Source: Denitrovibrio sp.
GTDB taxonomy: Bacteria > Chrysiogenota > Deferribacteres > Deferribacterales > Geovibrionaceae
Assembly (NCBI GenBank): GCA_002869185.1
Contig: PKTN01000010.1
Coordinates: 41,046-105,045 of the forward strand
Direction of reading: 5' to 3'
Length of the DNA: 64,000 bases
Made by a program: the position numbers and the translations under genes. The notes under the pieces were generated by a model that did no database searches, had not been told where the DNA came from, and was given only the letters and a program-made list of their open reading frames with translations. Numbering within the stretch: the first letter of the stretch is position 1; each line of letters opens with the position of its first letter. Shown piece by piece: positions 1-8,186 of this stretch.

Positions 1-2033
1 ATTCCGCTAGTCTTAAGAAGGTCCAAGATAAACTTAGATGTTGATTCATCCATAATATCTTCTATAGAAAGGTTTATAGAGAACATAAAATCATTATCTG
101 CAAAAGTTTCAAAAGACTTGGTTACAATACGTTTAGTAATATGCTGGTAAAGCTTAGTCTTCTTAATTATATCTAGAAACTGGAAAGGGGTGATTACTTC
201 GTTGTTATCTATAAGCCTAAGTAAACACTCAAATTTCTCTATCTCACCTGATCCTGAGTTCGCGATAGGTTGAAAATAATGTATAAGAGTATTCTCATTA
301 AGAGCTCGCTTAACAATTTTGGTCCAGCGTATGTCGTTTTCATATTCATCAACGATATCTATCGAGCTGTCATAAACCTGGAAAGGTAGTTTCTTCTTGT
401 CTGCGTGACGAAGAGCCATTCCAGCTTTTTCAAATATGTTTCCTTTTTCAGCTGAAACACCAGCAGTCACCGATATGTCTATTTCTATTTCTAGTTCTTC
501 GTATTTGACACTAAAATCTAGATAGTCTGTAAGGTCTCTTAAGAGGTTGTTCCTCTCTGAATCACTTAATTGTTTATCTATGAGTACAGCGTATTCATTA
601 CCATGGAATTTATATGTCTTCATTCCACATTTATTGTCAAAAGAGGTTATACGTTCACCGACATCAATAAGGACGAAATCACCAATTATAAAACCGTATG
701 TCTCATTAATCTTCTTAAATGTATCTATATTAAGAAGTATTAGCATAGGGTTGTTGACATTATTAAGGTCGTTAACAAGCTTGTTTCTGTTAGGTAATCC
801 GGTTAGATGGTCTGTGTATAGTTTGTTCGTTAATTCAAAGTTTAATTCTTCAAGTTCTTTATTTCTGTTTTCAATATCTGTTTTGTACTTAGAAAATATT
901 TTTTGGATATTTACTGAGAAGATATAAGAGACTGCTGATGCAAATATTGCAGCAATAAGGAATAAAATTAGAGAGTATTGTTTATTGTCAGATAGTTTTC
1001 TTTTAAGTGCATTGTTTTTCTCAGTGATAAGTGGTGTGAGGTCATCCATTGCCACTGTTCCGCATAGTAGCCAGTCCCATTTATCATAAAGAGTGCAATA
1101 TGAGATTGATTGGCTCTTTTTGTTCCAATCGTTGTATTTTTGCTCGTGGAAAACAAAAAGATCATTCTTTTGTAGAGCATAAGAAAGCAGGTTTTTGTAA
1201 TAGAAAACACCACTTGAATCAGATATGTTTGTCAGATCTGAGCCCTCAAGGTCTCTGTTTCCCGGTAATTTTATCCCTTTTCCGTCAGTATTAAAGATGT
1301 AGTAGCGTCCATTATTATTGAACTTGACGTTATCTATGCGATGTAAGATTTTATTTTTGATTATTGAAGCAAGCTGCTCCTCTTCAAATGAGGAACCAAT
1401 ATACCAATCATGTATACCTAGCTTTTCAACGTAAGCGACTCTCTGCGTGAAATCGTCTGAGCCGATACTTTTAGGTAGCATATTTTCAACATATCCACCA
1501 CCTGCATCAAACGCAGTACTGATCTCAGTTTGAATAGGCATGCTGCCAAAAGGAGTTTTTAGATTGTATATGTTTATGCCTGATTTGTATTTAGGGTGAT
1601 AGATTATGTTACCGTTTTTATCAATAACGTAAATGTAACCATTCTTTTTGTCTGAGCTATATAGTGAAAAGAATTTTACAATGCTAGTATACACTTGGTT
1701 ATGCGGTACGTTGCGTAATAATTGTTGATGAAAGTCTTTTGACATTTTTTGAGCTTCATGAACTCTATCAATTAAATTCTTTTTTAAAGTATTTCTACTT
1801 TGTATTATATTGAATGTTGCAAAGTCATTGAGTCGTGCGACTTCAAGCTTAAGGCTCGTCTTCTTGCCTTCAATGAAATTTTTAACAAGAGCTGCTCTTT
1901 CACTTTCGAACTCAGTGTTTGTTTGTCTAATAATGAACGCTATCATTGCCAAGGTGAGCACAAGTATGATAGCAATCATATTTATGAGGCTAATCCTGCC
2001 AATGTTTTTTTCATTGAAAAGCTTATTAAGCAT
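1..2033 (-). CDS. Cache-GGDEF-EAL membrane signalling protein, C-terminus cut by window edge
   Basis: Membrane-bound c-di-GMP signalling protein whose EAL end runs off the left edge. My translation from the ATG at 2033 is open to base 1. A hydrophobic helix (about residues 13-35) and a second one (about 345-368) bracket a long periplasmic region with PAS/Cache-like features (YIYVIDKNGNIIYHP, DWYIGSSFEEEQ). A GGDEF-family domain follows (LTGLPNR near 407), but its signature reads HGNEY instead of GGDEF and the metal-binding Asp of the usual DxDxFK is Asn (NIDTFK), so cyclase activity is doubtful. The EAL domain starts near 568 with FECLLRL in place of EAL-LR, keeping the Glu. Whether it is an active phosphodiesterase needs the missing part. 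The Shine-Dalgarno is weak. It lies 57 bp upstream of the RNase R stop, but their transcripts run the same way only by strand, and no operon link is shown. Confidence 0.85.
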   Translation of the reverse strand, partial: MLNKLFNEKNIGRISLINMIAIILVLTLAMIAFIIRQTNTEFESERAALVKNFIEGKKTSLKLEVARLNDFATFNIIQSRNTLKKNLIDRVHEAQKMSKDFHQQLLRNVPHNQVYTSIVKFFSLYSSDKKNGYIYVIDKNGNIIYHPKYKSGINIYNLKTPFGSMPIQTEISTAFDAGGGYVENMLPKSIGSDDFTQRVAYVEKLGIHDWYIGSSFEEEQLASIIKNKILHRIDNVKFNNNGRYYIFNTDGKGIKLPGNRDLEGSDLTNISDSSGVFYYKNLLSYALQKNDLFVFHEQKYNDWNKKSQSISYCTLYDKWDWLLCGTVAMDDLTPLITEKNNALKRKLSDNKQYSLILFLIAAIFASAVSYIFSVNIQKIFSKYKTDIENRNKELEELNFELTNKLYTDHLTGLPNRNKLVNDLNNVNNPMLILLNIDTFKKINETYGFIIGDFVLIDVGERITSFDNKCGMKTYKFHGNEYAVLIDKQLSDSERNNLLRDLTDYLDFSVKYEELEIEIDISVTAGVSAEKGNIFEKAGMALRHADKKKLPFQVYDSSIDIVDEYENDIRWTKIVKRALNENTLIHYFQPIANSGSGEIEKFECLLRLIDNNEVITPFQFLDIIKKTKLYQHITKRIVTKSFETFADNDFMFSINLSIEDIMDESTSKFILDLLKTSG

Positions 2034-2090
2034 TGCACATCCATTTTCTACAAATAATTATTAAACTATATCTCATAAGTGTTATATATA

Positions 2091-4217
2091 TCAAGTATCT
2101 AATTCTTTTGCAGGATAAAAATATGCCTCTTGAAAGTCTATATCAATTCTTTCGACCATAACTTCCAGTGTGTCTGAAGCTCTATATGTCCTTCCTGTAA
2201 CTCTACCTTTAACCATCTGGGCTTGTTTGTTGAACTGATAGATGTCGCCAGGTATAGATTCAAGCATGATTGTCCCTTTAAGCATCAATGACTCTATGTA
2301 TATATTCAGACCAAATGCACCCACTGACATTATAATAGCACCGAATGGTTCATCCATATGTTTTGCAAGGTATTTGATCTTTTTGAACTTATGTATATCT
2401 CGCTCAGCTTGTTCAGCTCTTTGTTCGTTTTCTGTTGATAGCTTACATGACTCATCAAGACTAGCTTCTGTGTGATAATCAGTACCGAATAGAGTGTTAC
2501 AGATTAACCTGTGTACCATAAGATCAGGGTAGCGTCTAATAGGGCTAGTGAAGTGGGTATATGAGTCTGATGCGAGCCCAAAGTGCCCTATGTTGCTCGT
2601 ATTGTATTCTGCTTTTGCCATAGTTCGCACAAGCGCAGAACCGAGTATCTCTTTATATTCGGACTGGTTTACAGCTTTATTTACGTAAGATACTTCTTTA
2701 GGGGTGATGTCTTTTATGGTGACCATAACTCCAAATGTTTCTGCTAGCTTTGCAAAATCTCCAAGCTTCATTGGGTCTGGCTTATCGTGTATTCTAAAGA
2801 CAGATTTTTTTGCACGCTTTTCAAGAAACTCTGATACAGCCTCATTTGCTTCGATCATAAAGTGTTCGATGATACGGTGAGCGATGATTCTGTCTATAGG
2901 CACAATAGCTGTAACTTCGCCATTATCGTCAAGTTCAAATGATGCTTCTGGAAAGTCGAAATCGAGCATTCCGTCTATTGAACGCCTTGTCATTATCTTT
3001 TCTGAAACTAGCTTTGAGTCGGTAATGAGTTCTAATATTTTAGGATCAGTCTCCGTTTCTCTGCCTTCAATGACACTTTGTACATAATTGTATGTAAGCC
3101 TTCTATCACTATTAATTATTGATCTGAAAAGCTCAGTCTTCTTTCTGCTGCCATCTTTGGTGTAGCGGATTTTTGCAGTGAGGGTGAGTCGGTCTTCATT
3201 AGGGCGAAGAGAACAAAGGTTGTTTGAGAGCTCTTCTGGTAGCATAGGCACAGCAAACTCAGGGAAGTAAAAACTAGTCCCTCGCAGGTATGCCTCTTTG
3301 TCTACTGGTGATTCTGGCTGAACAAAATGACTAACGTCGGCTATGTGTACATATAATATATATTCATCTTCAGTTATCTCTAGTGAGATAGCGTCGTCAA
3401 AATCTTTAGCTGTTTCGCCGTCTATAGTAACTGTTGTCAGGTCTCTGAAGTCTGTCCTTTTACCAGGGTTCTTCATCAGATTATCAGATGTATCTATCAC
3501 ATACTGGACAACTGATTCTGGGTAGACTTTGTTTATATTATATCTGTTAAGGACTATCTCGTCTTCGATGCGTGGGTCATTAATGTTACCTAGTACTTTG
3601 ACTACAGACCCTCTGGCTGGTGCTCTCTCTGACGGGTAGTGTGTTAGTTCTAGTAAGACTACAGTGTCATTCTCGTACTGTTGTTTTCTAGATGTGAGAT
3701 ATATGAGCCCCGGAACCTTTTTAGTCATAGGGATTATGCGTACAATGCCAGCAAGATTTTCAACTCTTCCTACTATGAGCTGTTTTGACCTTTCTAAGAT
3801 CTCTTTAACATGCCCTTCTTGTTTTCCTCTAAATGTTTCAGGAGTAACACGGACCTTGTCCCCATGCATGGCTCCTGCCATCTTATTTTTAGGAATAAAA
3901 ATATCGCGTCCACCAGTGTCGACAGATAAAAATCCATAGCCATCAGGGTGTAGATCTATTTTTCCAGTTATTGTTCTTTTTACTTCTCTGACAGCGTTCC
4001 TTGAAGGTCTTGAACCTTTTTGTTCTTGCTCTTCTCGCTGCTTTTTTGACATTTTTGAAAGATAAGTACCGTTGCGGTGCTGATCTATTTTACTTTGGCG
4101 AACTAGCCCTTTAAGTTCTCTTCTGAGAGTCTTTGGATCTAGTCCTGTTTGAACAAGAAGCTGTTTAAAAGTTACTGGCTTCCTGCTCTGATTTATAATA
4201 TTAAGAATCTTGCTCAA
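2091..4217 (-). CDS. rnr: ribonuclease R
   Basis: 3'-5' exoribonuclease that degrades structured RNA in the cytoplasm. The 708-residue protein has the family's normal length and order: winged-helix region (about 1-50), cold-shock domains (about 80-240), the RNB catalytic domain with the acidic KDFDDA at 271-276 and the SPIRRYPDLMVHR motif, and a C-terminal S1 domain (about 625-705). The ATG at 4217 overlaps the end of the upstream NtrC-type regulator by 17 bp, so the two are almost certainly co-transcribed and translationally coupled. That pairing of a sigma-54 regulator with RNase R is unusual. The C-terminus lacks the long Lys-rich tail of the enterobacterial enzyme. No damage is seen. Confidence 0.96.
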   Translation of the reverse strand: MSKILNIINQSRKPVTFKQLLVQTGLDPKTLRRELKGLVRQSKIDQHRNGTYLSKMSKKQREEQEQKGSRPSRNAVREVKRTITGKIDLHPDGYGFLSVDTGGRDIFIPKNKMAGAMHGDKVRVTPETFRGKQEGHVKEILERSKQLIVGRVENLAGIVRIIPMTKKVPGLIYLTSRKQQYENDTVVLLELTHYPSERAPARGSVVKVLGNINDPRIEDEIVLNRYNINKVYPESVVQYVIDTSDNLMKNPGKRTDFRDLTTVTIDGETAKDFDDAISLEITEDEYILYVHIADVSHFVQPESPVDKEAYLRGTSFYFPEFAVPMLPEELSNNLCSLRPNEDRLTLTAKIRYTKDGSRKKTELFRSIINSDRRLTYNYVQSVIEGRETETDPKILELITDSKLVSEKIMTRRSIDGMLDFDFPEASFELDDNGEVTAIVPIDRIIAHRIIEHFMIEANEAVSEFLEKRAKKSVFRIHDKPDPMKLGDFAKLAETFGVMVTIKDITPKEVSYVNKAVNQSEYKEILGSALVRTMAKAEYNTSNIGHFGLASDSYTHFTSPIRRYPDLMVHRLICNTLFGTDYHTEASLDESCKLSTENEQRAEQAERDIHKFKKIKYLAKHMDEPFGAIIMSVGAFGLNIYIESLMLKGTIMLESIPGDIYQFNKQAQMVKGRVTGRTYRASDTLEVMVERIDIDFQEAYFYPAKELDT

Positions 4218-5595
4218 ACCCGTGTTCCCTTACCTTTTTTCGGAAGGTATTTCTGTTTATGCCAAGTACTTTGGCTGATACAGATTTATTGTTCCCTGTT
4301 TTATCAAGGATGGCTTTTATAATTGGATACTCAACGATCTTCATAAATTCGTCGTATGCATTGTTGCCATCAGAGAGTATCTCAGACTCTATGATGTCGA
4401 GTGCAAGTTTATATAGGTCGTGTGAGGTGCTGGATTTACCTGCACCAGGTGACATCTCGAATATCTTTGGTGGTAAATTTTCAAGTTTAATTACATCCGT
4501 TTCGGCATTTACAATGGCGTATTGGATAGTGTTTTCGAGCTCACGAATGTTACCAGGCCACCTATATGCAGTTAGAACATCAAGTACCTCTTCGCTGCAA
4601 GTTAAGACTTTATTCTTTATAGTCTCGTGCTTGTGTAGGAAGTGGTTTGTAAGGTATGCGGCATCCTCTTTCCTCTCGTAAAGAGGTGGAAGCTCGATAG
4701 AGACTACATTGAGTCTATAGTAGAGGTCTTCTCTAAATTTACCAGTAGAGACAAGCTCTTCAAGGTTTCTGTTAGAGGCAGCTATGATTCTAGTGTCAAG
4801 TTTGAGAGTTTTGCTAGAGCCGATTTTTGTGACTTCTTTCTCTTGTATAACACGTAGAAGTTTAGACTGGAGTCCCATGTCCATTTCGGATATTTCATCC
4901 AAGAAGATTGTTCCGTGGTTAGCCTCTTCAAATTTTCCTTTCTTATCGCTTATTGAACCTGTAAAAGAACCTCTTTCGTGTCCGAAGAGTTCACTCTCTA
5001 ATAGTTCGTTTGGAATGGCAGCCATATTTATAGGTATGAAAGGTCTTTCGCTTCTTGCTGATTGCTTATGTATCATTCTGGCTATGACTTCTTTACCAGT
5101 TCCTGATTCACCGAGCACTAATACGTTGATATTCGTTTTTGAAATCTTACATATTAGTTTATATATCTCGAGCATCTTTTTGTTTTTAGTCTCGAAGTCA
5201 TACTCTTTACTGTCACTTATGACACTCTGTTGGATATTACCACAGAGGGATATTACTTTATTTTTAAGCTCTAAAAGATCAAAAGGCTTTGAAAAGAAAT
5301 CTTTTGCACCTGCTTTGATAGATTCTATTACGTTTGAACCTGTATCTTGAGCAGTCATTATTATGAAATGCGTGTCAGGAAACATAGGAGCCCATTTCTC
5401 AGTAAGGCTGATACCATTATGCTCACCCAAAAAGATATCTACAAGACAGATGTCTATGTCTTTAGATAAGTATGTTTCAGCAGTATTTGGTTCTGTTGTT
5501 GTTAGTACGTCGATTTTTTCATCTGATAGTCCCTCTTTAAGTATCCAAAGGATATTCTCTTCATCGTCGACAGCTAATACTCTAATTTTTCTCAT
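4201..5595 (-). CDS. NtrC-family sigma-54-dependent response regulator
   Basis: Two-component transcriptional activator for sigma-54 RNA polymerase. It has a receiver domain with phospho-acceptor Asp53 (CLVDIFLG), an AAA+ domain with Walker A GESGTGKE at 162-169 and Walker B GTIFLDEI near 228-235, and a Fis-type helix-turn-helix at about 437-456. The sigma-54 contact loop reads GSFTGS (209-214) instead of the canonical GAFTGA; Phe and Thr are kept, so activity is plausible. No histidine kinase is adjacent, so it is an orphan here. It is the first gene of a minus-strand pair with rnr. Its target is not visible. The divergent intergenic region towards 5755 could hold its own promoter. Confidence 0.93.
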   Translation of the reverse strand: MRKIRVLAVDDEENILWILKEGLSDEKIDVLTTTEPNTAETYLSKDIDICLVDIFLGEHNGISLTEKWAPMFPDTHFIIMTAQDTGSNVIESIKAGAKDFFSKPFDLLELKNKVISLCGNIQQSVISDSKEYDFETKNKKMLEIYKLICKISKTNINVLVLGESGTGKEVIARMIHKQSARSERPFIPINMAAIPNELLESELFGHERGSFTGSISDKKGKFEEANHGTIFLDEISEMDMGLQSKLLRVIQEKEVTKIGSSKTLKLDTRIIAASNRNLEELVSTGKFREDLYYRLNVVSIELPPLYERKEDAAYLTNHFLHKHETIKNKVLTCSEEVLDVLTAYRWPGNIRELENTIQYAIVNAETDVIKLENLPPKIFEMSPGAGKSSTSHDLYKLALDIIESEILSDGNNAYDEFMKIVEYPIIKAILDKTGNNKSVSAKVLGINRNTFRKKVREHGFEQDS

Positions 5596-5754
5596 ACTTG
5601 AATATACGATATGGTTAAAAAATAATCAACATATTGTCGCACTTTTTATGAAAATTTGCATAAAATTTGCTCATTTGTTATTTTTTGTGGCATTAGATTG
5701 GTTTAGATGTAAGCTCTATGTCATAATTAAATTAGTATTATTAAGGAGAGATCA

Positions 5755-6354
5755 ATGAAGATTGTTGCTATCAATGGTAGCCCTAGGCAGGGTGGAAATA
5801 CAGAAATACTTTTGAACCATATGCTTGAACCTCTGAAAGAGGCTGGGTGGGAGACAGAGCTTATACAAGTGGGCGGTAAAAATATAAGAGGCTGCATGGC
5901 TTGTACTAAATGCAGAGAGACAAAAGATAATGAATGTATTATCAAAAATGATATTTTTAATGGTGTGATGAAGGAGCTGTTAGAGGCTGATGCTATTGTT
6001 ATTGGTACACCAACTTATTTTACTGATGTGTCAGCAGAGTTAAAGGCTCTCATTGATCGTGCTGGTTATGTTGCAATTGCGAATGATAGGGCTTTTAAAG
6101 GGAAGATTGGTGCTGCTGTAGTGGCTGTTAGACGTGGTGGTGCTGTGCATGCGTATGACTCTATTAATCACTTATTCTTAATGTCACAGATGATTGTGCC
6201 TGGTTCTACCTATTGGAACTTTGGTGTAGGAAGAGAGAAGGGTGAGGTTGCGGGTGACGCTGAAGGTTTGGTAAATATGAATAATCTTGGTAAAACAATC
6301 GCTTGGTTAGGGAAGGCTATTAAGCCACACTTGGATGAGTTTCCAACGATATAA
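5755..6354 (+). CDS. flavodoxin-fold NAD(P)H-dependent FMN reductase / iron-sulfur flavoprotein family
   Basis: Predicted cytosolic flavoprotein oxidoreductase of 199 residues. The N-terminus has the FMN phosphate-binding loop of the family (VAINGSPRQGGNTE), followed by a Cys-rich segment GCMACTKC typical of flavodoxin-like reductases, and the GTPTYFTDVSAELKALIDR signature that contacts the flavin. The ATG at 5755 has a good ribosome site (AAGGAG, 5742-5747). It is monocistronic: a strong bidirectional terminator separates it from the convergent cpoB gene. The substrate cannot be deduced; related proteins reduce quinones, metals or azo compounds, or act with radical or redox partners. Confidence 0.88.
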   Translation: MKIVAINGSPRQGGNTEILLNHMLEPLKEAGWETELIQVGGKNIRGCMACTKCRETKDNECIIKNDIFNGVMKELLEADAIVIGTPTYFTDVSAELKALIDRAGYVAIANDRAFKGKIGAAVVAVRRGGAVHAYDSINHLFLMSQMIVPGSTYWNFGVGREKGEVAGDAEGLVNMNNLGKTIAWLGKAIKPHLDEFPTI

Positions 6355-6363
6355 ATAGATAAT

Positions 6364-6395
6364 AAAAAAGGCACTCAAGTGAGTGCCTTTTTTTA
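6364..6395. terminator. bidirectional intrinsic terminator
   Basis: Stem GGCACTC/GAGTGCC with a four-base AAGT loop, preceded by an A tract and followed by a T tract, so it can end transcription from both the flavoprotein gene (plus) and cpoB (minus). Confidence 0.93.
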
Positions 6396-6417
6396 TGATT
6401 AACTTTAAGTTAGTTTT

Positions 6418-7176
6418 TTAATTTACGCCCCAGAAACGAAGTTTCTGACCAGCAAGTCTAGCAGCGTCAGACTCAGGGAAGTCTGTAACTACTGTTTGAA
6501 GTGCTTTAACTGCGTTGTCTTTATCGGAAATGTTGCCATAACTGTATCCCATCTTAAGAAGAGCGTCAGGTACTTTGTTTCCAGCTGGGTATGTTTCAGT
6601 AAGTTTTTGGAAGACCATAACGGCACTTTCGTAATCTTTTTGAGCATATTTGATCTCACCGATCCAGTACATAGCATTGTCTGATCTTTCAACATCAGGG
6701 TAACGCTTAAGGAACTCATTAAACTTCACTTCACTCTCAGCATATTTACCATTTCTGTATAGTTCGTATGCATATGTGTAAAGTCCAATTTTGTCCTGAA
6801 TGTTATCTTCGATTATGATAACCTCTTCTCCGCCTTCCTGAACAACCTCAGGTTGCATGTTAGAGTTAGAAAGTTCCATTTTAGATTTTTCAAGCTCTGT
6901 TACACGCTCTTTGATTTCCATGATGTCAGAATTAGTGACTGTCATCTCTTCACGAAGTTGAGAGAGAGCGTCAGAGTTTCTGTTAATGCTCTCTGTGTTC
7001 ATACGTATATTCTTATCAAGCTCCTGAACCTGAACTTGCATATCGCCTATGGTCGATTGAATGCCAAGCATCTCGTCTTTGATATTGTTAAGAGACTGCT
7101 GAACAAGATCCTGGTTGCCTCCGCAAGCAGTGATACTGAGAGCAGCAACTGTAATTAGTGCAATTTTCTTAAACAT
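6418..7176 (-). CDS. cpoB: CpoB/YbgF-like cell division coordinator lipoprotein
   Basis: Predicted periplasmic lipoprotein linked to the Tol-Pal envelope system. It begins with a signal peptide and lipobox (SITAC, lipidated Cys near residue 18). A heptad-rich coiled coil occupies about residues 25-100, which in YbgF mediates trimerisation, and three TPR-like repeats fill the C-terminal half (ELYRNGKYAESEVKFNEF and two repeats with similar spacing). Length (252) and layout match CpoB. Unlike the usual arrangement, no tolQRAB-pal genes lie beside it; the upstream neighbour is cheV, only 10 bp away, suggesting a two-gene transcript. A lipid anchor is less common in proteobacterial CpoB. Confidence 0.85.
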   Translation of the reverse strand: MFKKIALITVAALSITACGGNQDLVQQSLNNIKDEMLGIQSTIGDMQVQVQELDKNIRMNTESINRNSDALSQLREEMTVTNSDIMEIKERVTELEKSKMELSNSNMQPEVVQEGGEEVIIIEDNIQDKIGLYTYAYELYRNGKYAESEVKFNEFLKRYPDVERSDNAMYWIGEIKYAQKDYESAVMVFQKLTETYPAGNKVPDALLKMGYSYGNISDKDNAVKALQTVVTDFPESDAARLAGQKLRFWGVN

Positions 7177-7186
7177 GGTCGCTCCT

Positions 7187-8077
7187 TTATAAAAGATATT
7201 TATCTACATCTAGTACTAGTATGTCTGTGTCTGGTTTACCGATGAATCTATTTGCTCCAACGCTCATAACTTTTCTTTCGTTCTCTTCGGAAGCTAGTGA
7301 AGAAAAGACAAGAATTGGTATTTGGCTAGTAAGAGGGTTCGCTCTGACAGATTTAACAACTGATGCACCATCTCTTACAGGCATCTCAAGATCCGTAATA
7401 ACGATATCGGGCGCTTTCTCCGCAACTTTATCAAGAAGTAACTGTCCATTTTCAAAAGAGAAAGTCTGATAGCCAGATTGCTCTAAGTGATTATGTAAAA
7501 AACGTCTAATAACTGATGAATCTTCAGCAAGGTATACTGTCTTAGATTCTCTGAGATGTGATTTTGAATAATCGATATCAATTGCTTTAAGTCCAGTATC
7601 TGGGTTCATTTCAAGTACGATCTTCTCAAAATCAAGAAGTTGTATAAGGTTACCACCTATATCAATAACGCCTAGTACTGTCTCAACAAAGTTGAAATCT
7701 GTCATTGATGAGTAGTCTTTAATGTCAGCCCATGTGATCCTGTGTATTCTAACAACTTCGTCAACAATGAAGCCGTTGTACTGGTGGTTGAAGTAGGTTA
7801 CTATGATTTTTTTATCTAAGTAATCTTCGTCAAATTTAAGCTCTAGCCATCCTGATAGATCGATGATAGGAATAAGCTTTTGTCTAATATTCGCTGTCCC
7901 GATAACACTAGGGTGTGCATCTGGTACTTTTACTATTTCCGGGAATCTGATGACCTCTCTAACCTTGGCTACGTTTATGCCGAAATGGTGTACTTTGCCT
8001 TCAGATCTTATAATGAATTCAACGATTTCAAATTCGTTGGTTCCGGTCTCGAGTAATATTCCGTGATCTATTGCCAT
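7187..8077 (-). CDS. cheV: chemotaxis protein CheV (CheW-like plus receiver domain)
   Basis: Chemotaxis coupling protein that links receptors to CheA and can be phosphorylated. The N-terminal CheW domain (about 10-165) carries VAKVREVIR and GTANIRQKLIPIIDLSGWL; the C-terminal receiver domain (about 175-296) contains DIVITDLEMP with the phospho-acceptor Asp and the conserved Lys in FIGKPDT. I start it at the ATG at 8077, which is preceded by GAGGG, rather than the in-frame GTG at 8089 that would overlap that ribosome site. It is transcribed divergently from the large TPR gene and is followed closely by cpoB. Confidence 0.93.
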   Translation of the reverse strand: MAIDHGILLETGTNEFEIVEFIIRSEGKVHHFGINVAKVREVIRFPEIVKVPDAHPSVIGTANIRQKLIPIIDLSGWLELKFDEDYLDKKIIVTYFNHQYNGFIVDEVVRIHRITWADIKDYSSMTDFNFVETVLGVIDIGGNLIQLLDFEKIVLEMNPDTGLKAIDIDYSKSHLRESKTVYLAEDSSVIRRFLHNHLEQSGYQTFSFENGQLLLDKVAEKAPDIVITDLEMPVRDGASVVKSVRANPLTSQIPILVFSSLASEENERKVMSVGANRFIGKPDTDILVLDVDKYLL

Positions 8078-8151
8078 AATATCCCTCACATTTGTTCTTT
8101 AAGTTACCATGATTAAACTACCTATTCAAGAAATAATCACTAAAAGGATTG

Positions 8152-8180
8152 TTGCCAGCTTCACTACCTTATTGTAGAAT
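8152..8180 (+). promoter_or_regulatory. candidate sigma-70-type promoter of the TPR-kinase-regulator operon
   Basis: TTGCCA, 17 bp, TAGAAT. The -10 box ends only six bases before the ATG at 8187 and no Shine-Dalgarno is visible between them, so the transcript would begin at or beside the start codon (leaderless). Inference from consensus only. Confidence 0.5.
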
Positions 8181-8186
8181 AAACCA

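Noticed and set aside
5688..5702. TGGCATTAGATTGGT as a sigma-54 promoter of the flavoprotein gene
   Set aside because: The -24 part fits but the -12 part reads TGGT instead of TTGC, so it is too weak to list.
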